39,505 nt of DNA, taken from positions 1 through 39,505 of the forward strand of contig NZ_JAOCQE010000030.1 in NCBI RefSeq assembly GCF_025290915.1, written 5' to 3'. A model generated the notes under the pieces. The model searched no databases and was not told where the DNA came from. It saw only the letters and a list, made by a program, of their open reading frames with translations. Positions 22,686-32,368 of this stretch are shown piece after piece. The DNA is from Streptomyces sp. 15-116A (GTDB lineage Bacteria > Actinomycetota > Actinomycetes > Streptomycetales > Streptomycetaceae). Every line of letters begins with the position of its first letter. The first letter of the stretch is position 1. The translations under genes and the position numbers were made by a program.

Positions 22686-23998
22686 CAGCGGAGGAACCCT
22701 TCGTAATTGCGCTGCTGGAGCTGGCTCTCGATCTGCTTCACCGTCTCGAGACCGACACCCACGATGATCAGGATGCTGGTCCCTCCGAACACGAAGTTCT
22801 GGTTTGCCCCGAAACCAGCCAACGCCATTGTCGGCACGAGAGCGATCAGGCCCAGATACAGCGAACCCGGCCAGGTGATCCGGTTGAGTACGTAGCTGAG
22901 GTACTCAGCGGTCGGTCGGCCAGCCCGGATGCCCGGGATGAAGCCACCATACTTCTTCATGTTGTCGGCGACTTCTTCGGGGTTGAAGGAGATGGCCACG
23001 TAGAAGAACGCGAAGAAAACGATCAGGATGAAGTACAGCGTCACGTGGAACGGGGCATCCTGCGCGACCAGGTTCTTTTCGATCCAGATCTTCCACCCCG
23101 CGTTACCGCTCGAGAACTGCGCGATCAGTGCAGGGATGTAGAGCAGCGACGACGCGAAGATGACCGGAATCACACCGGCCTGGTTCACCTTGAGCGGGAT
23201 GTACGTCGACGTACCGCCGTAGGACCGGCGGCCGATCATGCGCTTCGCGTACTGCACGGGGATCCGGCGCTGCGCCTGCTCGACGAACACGACCAGGCCG
23301 ACCATGACGAAGCCGACCAGCACGACGATGCCGAACTCGATCCAGCCGCCGGCCAGGGAGCCCTCCTGCTTGATGGCCCACAGGGAGGACGGGAAGATCG
23401 CGGCGATCGAGATGAACATCAGGATCGACATGCCGTTGCCGATGCCGCGGTCGGTGATGAGCTCACCGAGCCACATCACGACGGCCGTACCGGCGGTCAT
23501 GGTGATGACCATGGTGATGGTGACGAAGATCGACTGGTCCGGGACGATCTGGCTCGCGACCGGGCAGCCCGAGAACAGGGCGCCACTGCGGGCGGTGGCC
23601 ACCAGACCCGTGCCCTGGAGGATGGCGAGCGCCACCGTGAGGTAACGGGTGTACTGCGTGATCTTCGCCGTACCGGCCTGGCCCTCCTTCTTCAGGGCTT
23701 CCAGGCGCGGGATCACCACGGTCAGCAGCTGCAGGATGATGCTCGCCGTGATGTACGGCATGATGCCCAGCGCGAAGATCGTGATCTGGAGCAGCGCGCC
23801 ACCGCTGAACATGTTGACCAGACCGAACAGGCCCTGGGTGGCCTCGGCGTTGTCGATACAGGTCTGGACGTTGCGGTAGTCGACACCCGGGATCGGGATA
23901 TGCGTACCGACCCGGTACACCACGATGATGCCGAGCGTGAAGAGCAGCTTCTTGCGCAGGTCGGGCGTCTTGAACGCCCGGGCGAACGCGGTGAGCAC
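22685..23998 (-). CDS. secY: preprotein translocase subunit SecY
   Basis: SecY is the channel of the Sec protein-export pathway. The 437 residues contain ten hydrophobic segments. The start MLTAFARAFKTPDLRKKLLF, the plug-region YRNVQTCIDNAEATQGLFGL, the NGMSILMFISI segment and the C-terminal cytoplasmic loops are all recognisable. GTG start with AGGAGG nearby. It has its own promoter (24054-24081) behind a terminator-like hairpin and is coupled to adk. Confidence 0.97.
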   Translation of the reverse strand: MLTAFARAFKTPDLRKKLLFTLGIIVVYRVGTHIPIPGVDYRNVQTCIDNAEATQGLFGLVNMFSGGALLQITIFALGIMPYITASIILQLLTVVIPRLEALKKEGQAGTAKITQYTRYLTVALAILQGTGLVATARSGALFSGCPVASQIVPDQSIFVTITMVITMTAGTAVVMWLGELITDRGIGNGMSILMFISIAAIFPSSLWAIKQEGSLAGGWIEFGIVVLVGFVMVGLVVFVEQAQRRIPVQYAKRMIGRRSYGGTSTYIPLKVNQAGVIPVIFASSLLYIPALIAQFSSGNAGWKIWIEKNLVAQDAPFHVTLYFILIVFFAFFYVAISFNPEEVADNMKKYGGFIPGIRAGRPTAEYLSYVLNRITWPGSLYLGLIALVPTMALAGFGANQNFVFGGTSILIIVGVGLETVKQIESQLQQRNYEGFLR

Positions 23999-24053
23999 GG
24001 TGCCTCCTGCGACCCCCCGCGCAACTGCGTCAAGGGTGACGGTCTTGAGATTC

Positions 24054-24081
24054 CGACTAAGGACGAATACGTAACGGTCAA
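24054..24081 (-). promoter_or_regulatory. secY-adk promoter
   Basis: TTGACC (complement of 24076-24081) and TAGTCG (complement of 24054-24059) are 16 bases apart on the minus strand, about 55 bases ahead of the secY start. The -35 box is the same as those of rpsJ and rplM. Confidence 0.55.
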
Positions 24082-24172
24082 CTGCCGCCCCGAGTGCCCC
24101 GTATGAGGCGCCCGGGAAAAGTGGGCAGTGCAGGTCACCTTACCGGCGAGACTGCCGCCCTAGGAACGACCA

Positions 24173-24206
24173 ACCGGGGATGCCCCATTTGTGGGGCATC
24201 CCCGGT
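24173..24206 (-). terminator. strong hairpin behind rplO
   Basis: Bases 24173-24187 and 24192-24206 form a perfect 15-bp stem with a four-base loop, the strongest simple hairpin in the window. It lies 36 bases after the rplO stop and upstream of the secY promoter, so it probably ends the spc transcript. There is no T-run. Confidence 0.8.
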
Positions 24207-24241
24207 CGGGATCGCTCAAGTCATCAAGACGCCTGATGGGT

Positions 24242-24697
24242 TCAGACGAGCTCGGTGACGGTACCGCCGGCGGCGGTGATCTTCTCCTTGGCGGAGCCGG
24301 AGACGGCGTCGACCGTCACCTGCAGCGCCACGGAGATCTCGCCCTGGCCGAGGACCTTGACGAGCGCGTTCTTGCGAACGGCACCCTTGGCCACCAGACC
24401 CTCGACGGTGACCTCGCCACCCTCGGGGTAGAGCGCGGCCAGCTTGTCGAGGTTCACGACCTGGTACTCGGTCTTGAACGGGTTCTTGAAGCCCTTCAGC
24501 TTCGGGAGGCGCATGTGCAGCGGCATCTGGCCGCCCTCGAAGCGCTCCGGAACCTGGTAGCGGGCCTTCGTACCCTTCGTACCACGACCGGCCGTCTTAC
24601 CCTTCGACGCCTCACCACGACCGACACGGGTCTTGGCGGTCTTGGCGCCGGGGGCGGGACGGAGGTTGTGGATCTTCAGCGGGTTCTGCTCCGCCAT
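24242..24697 (-). CDS. rplO: 50S ribosomal protein L15
   Basis: L15 assembles late in the 50S. The 151 residues begin [20 protein letters not shown], followed by the Gly-rich [18 protein letters not shown] and [15 protein letters not shown]. The C-terminal domain carries the usual [12 protein letters not shown]. It starts two bases after the rpmD stop and ends the rplN-rplO transcript before the strong hairpin at 24173. Confidence 0.97.
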   Translation of the reverse strand: MAEQNPLKIHNLRPAPGAKTAKTRVGRGEASKGKTAGRGTKGTKARYQVPERFEGGQMPLHMRLPKLKGFKNPFKTEYQVVNLDKLAALYPEGGEVTVEGLVAKGAVRKNALVKVLGQGEISVALQVTVDAVSGSAKEKITAAGGTVTELV

Positions 24698-24699
24698 GA

Positions 24700-24882
24700 T
24701 CAGTCGACCTCCTCGACCGTCACGAGGTGGCGGACGGTGTGCACCATGCCGCGGAACTCGGGGCGGTCCTCCTTGACGACCACGTCGTTGACCTTCTTGA
24801 GGCCAAGCGAACGCAGGGTGTCACGGTGGTTCTGCTTGCTGCCGATGTAGGACTTGACCTGCGTGATCTTGAGCTGCGCCAT
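24700..24882 (-). CDS. rpmD: 50S ribosomal protein L30
   Basis: The 60-residue protein starts [20 protein letters not shown] and continues [20 protein letters not shown], the L30 pattern. ATG 24882 is chosen over upstream in-frame codons, which lie within rpsE. It is two bases from the rpsE stop and two from the rplO start, so the three genes are tightly coupled. Confidence 0.97.
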   Translation of the reverse strand: MAQLKITQVKSYIGSKQNHRDTLRSLGLKKVNDVVVKEDRPEFRGMVHTVRHLVTVEEVD

Positions 24883-24884
24883 GA

Positions 24885-25490
24885 TTACGCACCCGCCCCG
24901 GCACGCGCACGCAGCAGAGCCGCGGGGGCGACGTCCTCGAGCGGCAGACCGCGGCGGGCCGCGATCTCCTCGGGACGCTGCAGGCCCTTCAGGGCCTCCA
25001 CGGTCGCGTGCACGATGTTGATGGCGTTGTCGGAGCCGAGCGACTTCGACAGCACGTCGTGGATACCGGCGCACTCGAGCACGGCACGCACCGGACCACC
25101 GGCGATCACACCGGTACCCGGCGACGCCGGCTTGAGCAGCACGACACCGGCCGCCTTCTCACCCTGGATGGGGTGCGGGATGGTGCCCTGGATCCGGGGG
25201 ACCTTGAAGAAGTGCTTCTTGGCCTCCTCAACGCCCTTGGCGATGGCGGCCGGCACCTCCTTGGCCTTGCCGTATCCGACACCCACGGTGCCGTCACCGT
25301 CGCCCACCACGACCAGCGCGGTGAAGCTGAAGCGACGACCACCCTTCACAACCTTGGCGACGCGGTTGATCGCGACGACGCGCTCAACGTACGCGGTCTT
25401 CTCGGCGGCAGCAGCGCCGCCGTCACGGCCCTTCCGGTCCCGCCGCTCGCCGCCACCGGCACCGCTTCCGCGGCGCTGGGGTCCAGCCAT
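24885..25490 (-). CDS. rpsE: 30S ribosomal protein S5
   Basis: S5 affects decoding accuracy and forms part of the mRNA entry. The 201 residues start with a Gly/Arg-rich extension of about 40 residues ([20 protein letters not shown]). The dsRBD-like domain follows ([20 protein letters not shown]), then [20 protein letters not shown]. The extension is typical of Streptomyces S5. It is flanked by rplR and rpmD. Confidence 0.97.
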   Translation of the reverse strand: MAGPQRRGSGAGGGERRDRKGRDGGAAAAEKTAYVERVVAINRVAKVVKGGRRFSFTALVVVGDGDGTVGVGYGKAKEVPAAIAKGVEEAKKHFFKVPRIQGTIPHPIQGEKAAGVVLLKPASPGTGVIAGGPVRAVLECAGIHDVLSKSLGSDNAINIVHATVEALKGLQRPEEIAARRGLPLEDVAPAALLRARAGAGA

Positions 25491-25526
25491 TGGATTACCT
25501 CTCTCTTTCCGCTAGCTACAAGCGGC

Positions 25527-25910
25527 TCAGAACTTGAGCCCGGCTTCGCGGGCGGCGTCGGCCAGGGCGGCGATGCGCCCGGCGTACTGGTTGCCACCAC
25601 GGTCGAACACGACGGCCTCGACACCGGCGGCCTTGGCACGCTCGGCGACCAGGGCGCCGACCTGCTTGGCCTGCGCGGACTTGTCGCCCTCGCCACCGCG
25701 GATCGACGCGTCCAGGGTGGACGCCGACGCCAGGGTGTGGCCCTTCAGGTCGTCGATCACCTGCGCCACGATGTGGCGGTTGGAACGAGTCACGACCAGG
25801 CGAGGACGCTCGGCGGTGCCGGCGACCTTCTTGCGGATCCGGATGTGACGACGCTTGATCGCAGCACGCTTGTAGGCGTCGCCCTTGAGGATCTTCTGCC
25901 CGTATGCCAT
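25527..25910 (-). CDS. rplR: 50S ribosomal protein L18
   Basis: L18 binds 5S rRNA with L5. The 127 residues contain [32 protein letters not shown] and [20 protein letters not shown], ending AREAGLKF. The ATG lies three bases before the rplF stop region, giving tight coupling to rplF; rpsE follows after 36 bases. Confidence 0.97.
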   Translation of the reverse strand: MAYGQKILKGDAYKRAAIKRRHIRIRKKVAGTAERPRLVVTRSNRHIVAQVIDDLKGHTLASASTLDASIRGGEGDKSAQAKQVGALVAERAKAAGVEAVVFDRGGNQYAGRIAALADAAREAGLKF

Positions 25911-25913
25911 GGC

Positions 25914-26453
25914 TTACTTACCCGCCTTTCCGACCTTGCGGCGGATGACTTCGCCCTCGTACTTGACGCCCTTGGCCTTGTACGGGTCGGGCTTGCGCAG
26001 CTTGCGGATGTTGGCCGCAACCTCGCCGACCTTCTGCTTGTCGATGCCCTCGACCGAGAAACGGGTCGGGGACTCCACCTTGAAGGTGATGCCCTCGGGG
26101 GCCTCGACCGTGATCGGGTGGCTGTAGCCGAGGGAGAACTCCAGGTTCGAACCCTTGGCGACAACGCGGTAACCGACACCGCTGATCTCGAGCTTCTTCA
26201 CGTAACCCTGGGTCACGCCGGTGATCATGTTCGCCACCAGCGTGCGGGACAGGCCGTGCAGGGCCTTGTTCTGACGCTCGTCGTTGGGGCGGGTGACGTT
26301 CAGGACGCCGTCCTCACCCTTGGCGATCTCGATCGGCGCCACGACGGTGTGGGTCAGCGAGCCCTTGGGACCCTTGACCGAGACCGTCTGGCCGTCGATG
26401 GTGACGTCCACGCCGGCGGGAACCGCGATGGGGAGCTTGCCGATGCGCGACAT
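25914..26453 (-). CDS. rplF: 50S ribosomal protein L6
   Basis: L6 lies near the factor-binding site of the 50S. The 179 residues start [20 protein letters not shown], show two similar domains, include the second-domain hallmark GYSHPI, and end [20 protein letters not shown] then RKVGKAGK. It lies between rpsH and rplR. Confidence 0.98.
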   Translation of the reverse strand: MSRIGKLPIAVPAGVDVTIDGQTVSVKGPKGSLTHTVVAPIEIAKGEDGVLNVTRPNDERQNKALHGLSRTLVANMITGVTQGYVKKLEISGVGYRVVAKGSNLEFSLGYSHPITVEAPEGITFKVESPTRFSVEGIDKQKVGEVAANIRKLRKPDPYKAKGVKYEGEVIRRKVGKAGK

Positions 26454-26477
26454 AGCTGTTTCCTCCGTTCCCTTCTG

Positions 26478-26876
26478 CTACCAGACGTAGGCGAGGACTT
26501 CCCCACCCACGCCCTTCTTGCCGGCCTGCTTGTCGGTGAGGAGCCCGTGCGACGTGGAGATGATCGCCACGCCGAGGCCGCCCAGCACCTTCGGCAGGTT
26601 GGTGGACTTCGCGTACACCCGGAGACCGGGCTTGGAGATCCGCTTGATGCCCGCGATGGAGCGCTCACGGTTCGGGCCGAACTTCAGCTCGAGGACGAGG
26701 TTCTTGCCGACCTCGGCGTCCTCGACGCGCCAGCCCGTGATGAAGCCCTCCTGCTGGAGGATCTCCGCGATGTGCGACTTGATCTTGGAGTGCGGCATCG
26801 ACACGGTGTCGTGGTATGCCGAGTTCGCGTTCCGCAGACGCGTCAGCATGTCTGCGATCGGATCAGTCATGGTCAT
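26478..26876 (-). CDS. rpsH: 30S ribosomal protein S8
   Basis: S8 binds the central domain of 16S rRNA; in E. coli it represses the spc operon. The start at 26876 ([20 protein letters not shown]) gives the standard 132 residues; a start six bases further in is also possible. The C-terminal signature [20 protein letters not shown] and EVLAYVW are intact. A 212-base gap separates it from rpsZ. Confidence 0.97.
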   Translation of the reverse strand: MTMTDPIADMLTRLRNANSAYHDTVSMPHSKIKSHIAEILQQEGFITGWRVEDAEVGKNLVLELKFGPNRERSIAGIKRISKPGLRVYAKSTNLPKVLGGLGVAIISTSHGLLTDKQAGKKGVGGEVLAYVW

Positions 26877-27070
26877 GAATTGGCCTTCGGCCTCTCTCGC
26901 CGGGGTTTCCTGGTGCGCCATCCCTCTCCCCGATCCGAGACGGGACGGGTGCGGCGCGGTGGACCTACGGCGTAGTAAGTCGTACGGGCGTCAGGGCGCC
27001 CAACCCTCCTAGCCTAAGCCATGGAGAGGTGGGCCCCTGACCAGACCCTTTGCTTACCGAGAGCCCTGAG

Positions 27071-27090
27071 AATCCCTGATGAGGGGGATT
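27071..27090 (-). terminator. hairpin overlapping the rpsZ stop
   Basis: AATCCC 27071-27076 pairs with GGGATT 27085-27090, covering part of the rpsZ stop codon (27089-27091). It is AT-richer than its surroundings and could reduce read-through into rpsH. The rest of the rpsZ-rpsH gap (26877-27070) shows no other clear feature. Confidence 0.35.
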
Positions 27091-27274
27091 ACCAGGAGCT
27101 CTTGGTCACGCCCGGCAGCTCGCCACGGTGAGCCATCTCACGAAGGCACACGCGGCACAGGCCGAACTTGCGGTACACGGAGTGCGGACGGCCGCAGCGC
27201 TGGCAGCGGGTGTAGCCACGCACACCGAACTTGGGCTTGCGAGCAGCCTTGGCAATCAGAGCCTTCTTCGCCAT
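27089..27274 (-). CDS. rpsZ: 30S ribosomal protein S14, type Z (zinc-binding)
   Basis: This 61-residue, zinc-binding S14 has Cys24, Cys27, Cys40 and Cys43 (TRCQRCGRP and [10 protein letters not shown]). It starts [20 protein letters not shown]; an in-frame upstream codon would add three residues. Actinomycetes often encode a longer Cys-free S14 elsewhere under zinc control. It lies five bases behind rplE. Confidence 0.97.
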   Translation of the reverse strand: MAKKALIAKAARKPKFGVRGYTRCQRCGRPHSVYRKFGLCRVCLREMAHRGELPGVTKSSW

Positions 27275-27279
27275 CTCGC

Positions 27280-27837
27280 TCACGCCTCCTTGAAGGGGAA
27301 GCCGAGGTGACGAAGGAGCGCACGGCCCTCAGCGTCGTTGGTCGCCGTGGTCACCACGGTGATGTCCATACCCCGGACGCGGTCGATCTTGTCCTGGTCG
27401 ATCTCGTGGAACATGACCTGCTCCGTGAGACCGAAGGTGTAGTTGCCACGGCCGTCGAACTGCTTGGGGGACAGGCCGCGGAAGTCGCGGATGCGCGGCA
27501 GCGCGAGCGACAGGGTGCGGTCCAGGAACTCCCACATGCGGTCGCCACGGAGCGTGACGTGGGCACCGATCGGCTGGCCCTCACGCAGCTTGAACTGCGC
27601 GATGGACTTGCGGGCCTTGGTGACGGCCGGCTTCTGACCGGTGATCGTGGTGAGGTCGCGGATGGCGCCCTCGATCAGCTTGGAGTCGCGGGCGGCGTCG
27701 CCCACACCCATGTTGACCACGATCTTGACGAGGCCCGGAACCTGCATGACGTTCTCGTACTTGAACTCGTCACGCAGCTTGCCGACGATCTCCTCGCGGT
27801 ACTTCGTCTTCAGGCGCGGAGTGGTGGTGGTCGTCAT
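27280..27837 (-). CDS. rplE: 50S ribosomal protein L5
   Basis: L5 binds 5S rRNA and forms a bridge to S13. The 185 residues contain [40 protein letters not shown] and [17 protein letters not shown], and end HLGFPFKEA. The ATG shares one base with the rplX stop (TGATG). Confidence 0.98.
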   Translation of the reverse strand: MTTTTTPRLKTKYREEIVGKLRDEFKYENVMQVPGLVKIVVNMGVGDAARDSKLIEGAIRDLTTITGQKPAVTKARKSIAQFKLREGQPIGAHVTLRGDRMWEFLDRTLSLALPRIRDFRGLSPKQFDGRGNYTFGLTEQVMFHEIDQDKIDRVRGMDITVVTTATNDAEGRALLRHLGFPFKEA

Positions 27838-28160
27838 CAGATGTCCTCACCCGTCCGCTTGGCAACGCGGATCTTGTTGCCCTCTTCGTCGAAGCGGTAA
27901 CCGACGCGGGTCACGACCTTCTTGCCGTCCTTCTCCACGACCAGCTGGACGTTGGAGACGTGGATCGGCGCCTCGGTGGTGACGATGCCGCCGGCCTGCG
28001 AACCGCGAGCCGTCGGACCGGCCTTGGTGTGCTTCTTGACCCGGTTGACACCCTCGACCAGGACGCGCTCCTCGCGCGGGTAAGCGGCAATGACCTTGCC
28101 CTGCTTGCCCTTGTCCTTGCCGGTGATGACCTGGACCAGGTCGCCCTTCTTGATCTTCAT
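27837..28160 (-). CDS. rplX: 50S ribosomal protein L24
   Basis: L24 initiates 50S assembly. [20 protein letters not shown] is the KOW motif, followed by [23 protein letters not shown] 28160 gives 107 residues, the usual Streptomyces length; the GTG at 28166 would overlap the rplN stop as GTGA and adds two residues. It is coupled to rplE by a one-base overlap. Confidence 0.97.
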   Translation of the reverse strand: MKIKKGDLVQVITGKDKGKQGKVIAAYPREERVLVEGVNRVKKHTKAGPTARGSQAGGIVTTEAPIHVSNVQLVVEKDGKKVVTRVGYRFDEEGNKIRVAKRTGEDI

Positions 28161-28162
28161 GC

Positions 28163-28531
28163 TCACAGCACCTCCGGCGCGAGGGAGATGATCTTCATGA
28201 ACTTCTTCTCGCGCAGCTCACGGCCCACGGGGCCGAAAATACGGGTGCCGCGAGGGTCGCCGTCGTTCTTCAGAATGACGGCGGCGTTCTCGTCGAAGCG
28301 GATGTACGAGCCGTCCGGACGGCGGCGCTCCTTGACGGTGCGAACGATGACCGCCTTGACGACGTCACCCTTCTTCACGTTGCCACCGGGGATCGCGTCC
28401 TTGACGGTGGCGACGATGACGTCACCGATGCCCGCGTAGCGGCGACCGGAGCCACCGAGCACACGGATGCAAAGGATCTCCTTCGCACCAGTGTTGTCGG
28501 CGACACGCAGTCGCGACTCCTGCTGGATCAC
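28163..28531 (-). CDS. rplN: 50S ribosomal protein L14
   Basis: L14 lies at the subunit interface. The 122 residues start [20 protein letters not shown] and include the signature [20 protein letters not shown] and [20 protein letters not shown]. It is the first gene after a 99-base gap with two strong hairpins, so it probably opens the spc section. Confidence 0.98.
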   Translation of the reverse strand: MIQQESRLRVADNTGAKEILCIRVLGGSGRRYAGIGDVIVATVKDAIPGGNVKKGDVVKAVIVRTVKERRRPDGSYIRFDENAAVILKNDGDPRGTRIFGPVGRELREKKFMKIISLAPEVL

Positions 28532-28559
28532 GTCTATCTCCTGAATGTCTGCCGGTTCC

Positions 28560-28627
28560 CCGGGAGCCGCTCAGCGAGCGGCTCCCGGAGCCTGGCGGAA
28601 CTGTCCTGCGAGGAATGCCCCGCAGGA
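28560..28627 (-). terminator. tandem hairpins between rpsQ and rplN
   Basis: CCGGGAGCCGCTC 28560-28572 pairs perfectly with 28576-28588 around a three-base loop, and TCCTGCG 28604-28610 pairs with CGCAGGA 28621-28627. They fill most of the 99-base gap between rpsQ and rplN, with the weaker one only four bases behind the rpsQ stop. This marks the S10/spc boundary as a site of termination, attenuation or processing. Confidence 0.65.
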
Positions 28628-28630
28628 GAT

Positions 28631-28915
28631 TTACTTGGCCTTCTCGAGGATCTCGACGACGCGCCAGCGCTTCGTCGCGGACAGCGGCCGGGTCTCCATG
28701 AGGAGGACGCGGTCGCCGACACCCGCGGCGTTCTGCTCGTCGTGCGCCTTGAGCTTGTTCGTACGGCGGATGACCTTGCCGTACAGCGCGTGCTTCACAC
28801 GGTCCTCGACGGCGACGACGACGGTCTTGTCCATCTTGTCGCTGACGACCAGACCCTCACGGGTCTTGCGGAAGCCGCGGGCTTCGGTGTTCTCAGTCAC
28901 GTTGTTCTCGCTCAT
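28631..28915 (-). CDS. rpsQ: 30S ribosomal protein S17
   Basis: S17 is an early 16S rRNA-binding OB-fold protein. The 94 residues contain [38 protein letters not shown] and [20 protein letters not shown]. Its first 13 residues form a short acidic extension. The start overlaps the rpmC stop by four bases. Confidence 0.97.
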   Translation of the reverse strand: MSENNVTENTEARGFRKTREGLVVSDKMDKTVVVAVEDRVKHALYGKVIRRTNKLKAHDEQNAAGVGDRVLLMETRPLSATKRWRVVEILEKAK

Positions 28916-29136
28916 GCGTTCTCCACCGTTTCGATGCCCAGCTCGCGCTCGCGCATCAGGGTGTAGATCCGCGCGATGTCCTTACGGACGGCCTTCAGCC
29001 GGCCGTGGTTCTCGAGCTGACCCGTCGCCGCCTGGAAGCGGAGGTTGAACAGCTCTTCCTTGGCCTCGCGGAGCTTCGCCAGAAGCTCCTCGTTGCCCAG
29101 CTCGCGCAGCTCGGACGCCTTGGTACCGGCCGACAT
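28912..29136 (-). CDS. rpmC: 50S ribosomal protein L29
   Basis: L29 lies by the peptide exit and helps dock trigger factor and SRP. The 74 residues form two long helices: [40 protein letters not shown] and [23 protein letters not shown] 29136 shares one base with the rplP stop (TGATG); its own end overlaps rpsQ by four bases. Confidence 0.97.
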   Translation of the reverse strand: MSAGTKASELRELGNEELLAKLREAKEELFNLRFQAATGQLENHGRLKAVRKDIARIYTLMRERELGIETVENA

Positions 29137-29555
29137 CACGCTTCACCTGCCTCGCGCTTGACGATCCGGCACTTCATCGGCAGCTTGTGGGCCGCACGGG
29201 TCAGCGCCTCACGGGCGATCTTCTCGTTGGGGTACGACAGCTCGAACATCACGCGTCCGGGCTTGACGTTGGCCACCCACCACTCCGGAGAACCCTTACC
29301 GGAACCCATGCGGGTCTCGGCCGGCTTCTTCGTCAGCGGGCGGTCCGGGTAGATGTTGATCCAGACCTTGCCGCCACGCTTGATGTGACGGGTCATGGCG
29401 ATACGAGCCGCCTCGATCTGGCGGTTCGTGACGTACGCCGGGGTCAGCGCCTGGATGCCGTACTCGCCGAACGCAACCTGCGTGCCACCCTTGGACATGC
29501 CGTTGCGCTTGGGGTGGTGCTGCTTGCGGTGCTTGACCCTACGGGGGATCAGCAT
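29136..29555 (-). CDS. rplP: 50S ribosomal protein L16
   Basis: L16 contacts the A-site tRNA elbow. The 139 residues begin [20 protein letters not shown] and include [40 protein letters not shown] and [19 protein letters not shown]. It lies five bases behind rpsC and is coupled to rpmC. Confidence 0.98.
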   Translation of the reverse strand: MLIPRRVKHRKQHHPKRNGMSKGGTQVAFGEYGIQALTPAYVTNRQIEAARIAMTRHIKRGGKVWINIYPDRPLTKKPAETRMGSGKGSPEWWVANVKPGRVMFELSYPNEKIAREALTRAAHKLPMKCRIVKREAGEA

Positions 29556-29560
29556 GGTGG

Positions 29561-30388
29561 TCAGGCCTCCGTTCCGGTGCTCTCAGCCGGAGCGGCGGCG
29601 GGCGCGTCGGCCTTGGGGGCCTCGGCGGCCGGAGCCTGCTGCTGCGGCTTGCGACCGCGCCGCTCGCCACCGCGGCCACCACGGGCCGGGCGGTCGGAGC
29701 CGCCACCGCGGGCCGGGCGGTTACCCGCACGGGCGGCAGCGTTCTCGGCGCGGACCTCGGCGATGTTCTTGACGTCGCCCTTGTAGATCCAGACCTTCAC
29801 ACCGATGCGGCCGAAGGTCGTCTTGGCCTCGAAGAAGCCGTAGTCCACGTTCGCGCGGAGCGTGTGCAGGGGCACGCGGCCCTCGCGGTAGAACTCCGAG
29901 CGGGACATCTCGGCGCCGCCGAGGCGGCCACCGCACTGGATCTTGATGCCCTTGGCGCCCGCCTTCATCGCCGACTGCATGCTCTTGCGCATGGCGCGGC
30001 GGAAGGAGACGCGGGAGGAGAGCTGCTCGGCGACGGCCTGGGCGACCAGCTGAGCGTCGGTCTCGGGGTTCTTGACCTCGAGGATGTTCAGCTGGACCTG
30101 CTTGCCGGTGAGCTTCTCGAGGTCACCGCGGATGCGGTCGGCCTCGGCGCCACGGCGGCCGATGACGATGCCCGGACGGGCCGTGTGGATGTCCACGCGG
30201 ACGCGGTCACGGGTGCGCTCGATCTCGACCTTGGAGATGCCGGCGCGCTCCATGCCGGACGTCATCATCCGGCGGATGGCGACGTCTTCCTTGACGTAGT
30301 CCTTGTACAGCTTGTCGGCGTACCAACGCGACTTGAAGTCGGTCGTGACACCGAGCCGGAACCCGTGCGGGTTTACCTTCTGGCCCAT
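29561..30388 (-). CDS. rpsC: 30S ribosomal protein S3
   Basis: S3 forms the mRNA entry channel with S4 and S5. The core (about 210 residues) starts [20 protein letters not shown] and has the KH motif GIVIGRRG and [21 protein letters not shown] low-complexity tail of about 65 residues follows: Arg/Gly repeats ([20 protein letters not shown]), then Ala/Pro/Glu. Such tails are typical of Streptomyces S3 and probably disordered. The start overlaps the rplV stop by one base. Confidence 0.97.
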   Translation of the reverse strand: MGQKVNPHGFRLGVTTDFKSRWYADKLYKDYVKEDVAIRRMMTSGMERAGISKVEIERTRDRVRVDIHTARPGIVIGRRGAEADRIRGDLEKLTGKQVQLNILEVKNPETDAQLVAQAVAEQLSSRVSFRRAMRKSMQSAMKAGAKGIKIQCGGRLGGAEMSRSEFYREGRVPLHTLRANVDYGFFEAKTTFGRIGVKVWIYKGDVKNIAEVRAENAAARAGNRPARGGGSDRPARGGRGGERRGRKPQQQAPAAEAPKADAPAAAPAESTGTEA

Positions 30389-30735
30389 TACCGGGTTCCT
30401 TCCTTGCTGCTGACGACCACGGTGATGTGGCTGGTCCGCTTGCGGATCCGGTAGGCACGGCCCTGGGCGCGCGGACGGAACCGCTTCAGGGTCGGGCCTT
30501 CGTCGACGTAGGCCTCGGAGATGTAGAGGCTGTCGACATCGGTGTGGTCGTAGTTGTGCGCGGCGTTGGCAATGGCGCTGTCCAGCACCTTGCCGACCGG
30601 CACGCTCGCGGCCTGCGGGGCGAAACGCAGGACCGCCTGAGCCTCCGTGGCATCCATGCCACGGATGAGGTCCACCACGCGGCGGGCCTTCATGGGCGTG
30701 ACGCGGATGTACCGCGCCTGGGCCCTGGCTTCCAT
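30388..30735 (-). CDS. rplV: 50S ribosomal protein L22
   Basis: The L22 hairpin lines the exit tunnel near the macrolide site. ATG 30735 is chosen because AAGGGA lies five bases upstream and the resulting 115-residue protein starts [20 protein letters not shown]. The tunnel hairpin [20 protein letters not shown] is intact. An in-frame upstream start (30765) would add ten residues. Confidence 0.97.
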   Translation of the reverse strand: MEARAQARYIRVTPMKARRVVDLIRGMDATEAQAVLRFAPQAASVPVGKVLDSAIANAAHNYDHTDVDSLYISEAYVDEGPTLKRFRPRAQGRAYRIRKRTSHITVVVSSKEGTR

Positions 30736-30779
30736 GGTTGTCCCTTCAGTGTTTGTCATGGTCATTCACACCCCGCTGA

Positions 30780-31061
30780 CTAGCGGCGCTTCGACTTCCG
30801 GTCTTCCTTGACGTGACCCCGGAAGGTGCGCGTCGGCGAGAACTCGCCGAGCTTGTGGCCGACCATCGACTCGGTGACAAACACCGGGATGTGGGTCTTG
30901 CCGTTGTGCACCGCGAGCGTGTGGCCGAGCATGGCCGGCACGATCATCGAGCGACGGGACCAGGTCTTGATGACGTTCTTGGTACCGGCTTCGTTCTGAG
31001 CTTCCACCTTCTTCATCAGGTGGTCGTCGACGAAGGGTCCCTTCTTCAAGCTACGAGGCAT
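30780..31061 (-). CDS. rpsS: 30S ribosomal protein S19
   Basis: S19 is in the 30S head with S13. The 93 residues run from [20 protein letters not shown] through [20 protein letters not shown] to [20 protein letters not shown]. It lies 12 bases behind rplB and 44 ahead of rplV. Confidence 0.98.
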   Translation of the reverse strand: MPRSLKKGPFVDDHLMKKVEAQNEAGTKNVIKTWSRRSMIVPAMLGHTLAVHNGKTHIPVFVTESMVGHKLGEFSPTRTFRGHVKEDRKSKRR

Positions 31062-31073
31062 CTCAACCCGTCC

Positions 31074-31910
31074 TTAGCGCTTCTTGTTCGTCTTGCGGCG
31101 GCGGACGATGTACTTGTTCGACGCCTTCTTGGGCGAACGAGTACGGCCTTCCTTCTTGCCCCACGGGGACACAGGGTGGCGACCACCGGAGGTCCGGCCC
31201 TCACCACCACCGTGCGGGTGGTCCACCGGGTTCATGACCACACCACGGACGGTCGGGCGAACGCCCAGCCACCGCTTACGGCCGGCCTTGCCCCAGTTGA
31301 TGTTGCTCTGCTCGGCGTTGCCGACCTCGCCGACGGTGGCGCGGCAGCGGACGTCGACCAGGCGGATCTCACCGGACGGCATGCGCAGGTGGGCCATGGA
31401 GCCCTCCTTCGCGAGCAGCTGCACCGAGGCGCCGGCGGAGCGGGCGAACTTGGCGCCGCCGCCGGGACGCAGCTCGATGGCGTGCAGCGTCGTACCGACC
31501 GGGATGTTGCGCAGGGCGAGGTTGTTGCCCGGCTTGATGTCGGCCCCGGGACCGTTCTCGACGCGGTCGCCCTGGTTCAGGCCACGCGGCGCGAGGATGT
31601 AGCGCTTCTCGCCGTCCGCGTAGTGCAGGAGCGCGATGCGCGCGGTGCGGTTGGGGTCGTACTCGATGTGCGCGACCTTCGCCGGCACGCCGTCCTTGTC
31701 GTGACGACGGAAGTCGATCACGCGGTAGGCGCGCTTGTGGCCACCGCCCTGGTGGCGGACGGTCACACGACCGGAATTGTTACGGCCGCCCTTGCTGTGC
31801 AGGGGACGGACCAGCGACTTCTCCGGCGTGGACCGCGTGACCTCGACGAAGTCGGCGACGCTGGAGCCACGACGGCCCGGAGTCGTCGGCTTGTACTTGC
31901 GGATACCCAT
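31074..31910 (-). CDS. rplB: 50S ribosomal protein L2
   Basis: L2 lies close to the peptidyl transferase centre and is needed for subunit joining. The 278 residues start [20 protein letters not shown] and carry the signature [20 protein letters not shown] with the conserved His near the active site. The C-terminus is Lys/Arg-rich ([17 protein letters not shown]). Confidence 0.98.
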   Translation of the reverse strand: MGIRKYKPTTPGRRGSSVADFVEVTRSTPEKSLVRPLHSKGGRNNSGRVTVRHQGGGHKRAYRVIDFRRHDKDGVPAKVAHIEYDPNRTARIALLHYADGEKRYILAPRGLNQGDRVENGPGADIKPGNNLALRNIPVGTTLHAIELRPGGGAKFARSAGASVQLLAKEGSMAHLRMPSGEIRLVDVRCRATVGEVGNAEQSNINWGKAGRKRWLGVRPTVRGVVMNPVDHPHGGGEGRTSGGRHPVSPWGKKEGRTRSPKKASNKYIVRRRKTNKKR

Positions 31911-31948
31911 TTCTCAGTCCTCGTCCGATATCGAACGATCCTGACCGC

Positions 31949-32368
31949 TTACGCGGTCGGACCGCCGAAGATGTCGATACGGTCGCCCTCGGCGAGGGTC
32001 ACGATCGCGCGCTTGGTGGCGGCACGCTGGCCGAAGCCCGTGCGGGTCCGCTTGCGCTTGCCGACGCGGTTGATCGTGTTGACCCCGGTGACCTTGACCG
32101 AGAAGACCGACTGCACGGCCTCCTTGATCTGGGTCTTGTTGGCACGCGGGTCGACGATGAACGTGTACTTGTTCTCGTCGATGAGCGCGTAGCTCTTCTC
32201 GGACACGACCGGCTTGAGCAGCACGTCACGGGGGTCCGTGTACGCCTTGCTCGCCGGGGTGACGACGGTGTTCTTGCCCTCGGTGGCGTGGCGGCGGGCC
32301 TTCTTCAGGCGCGCCTCCTTCGCCTTCTTGGCCGCCTTGGAGGCGATGGAGGGGTGACGGACTGCCAT
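31949..32368 (-). CDS. rplW: 50S ribosomal protein L23
   Basis: L23 is the docking site for trigger factor and SRP at the tunnel exit. ATG 32368 gives 139 residues. The first 40 ([20 protein letters not shown] and on) are a basic Ala/Lys extension typical of Streptomyces. The core starts with [20 protein letters not shown] and has [20 protein letters not shown] and [13 protein letters not shown]. The ATG shares one base with the rplD stop. Confidence 0.97.
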   Translation of the reverse strand: MAVRHPSIASKAAKKAKEARLKKARRHATEGKNTVVTPASKAYTDPRDVLLKPVVSEKSYALIDENKYTFIVDPRANKTQIKEAVQSVFSVKVTGVNTINRVGKRKRTRTGFGQRAATKRAIVTLAEGDRIDIFGGPTA

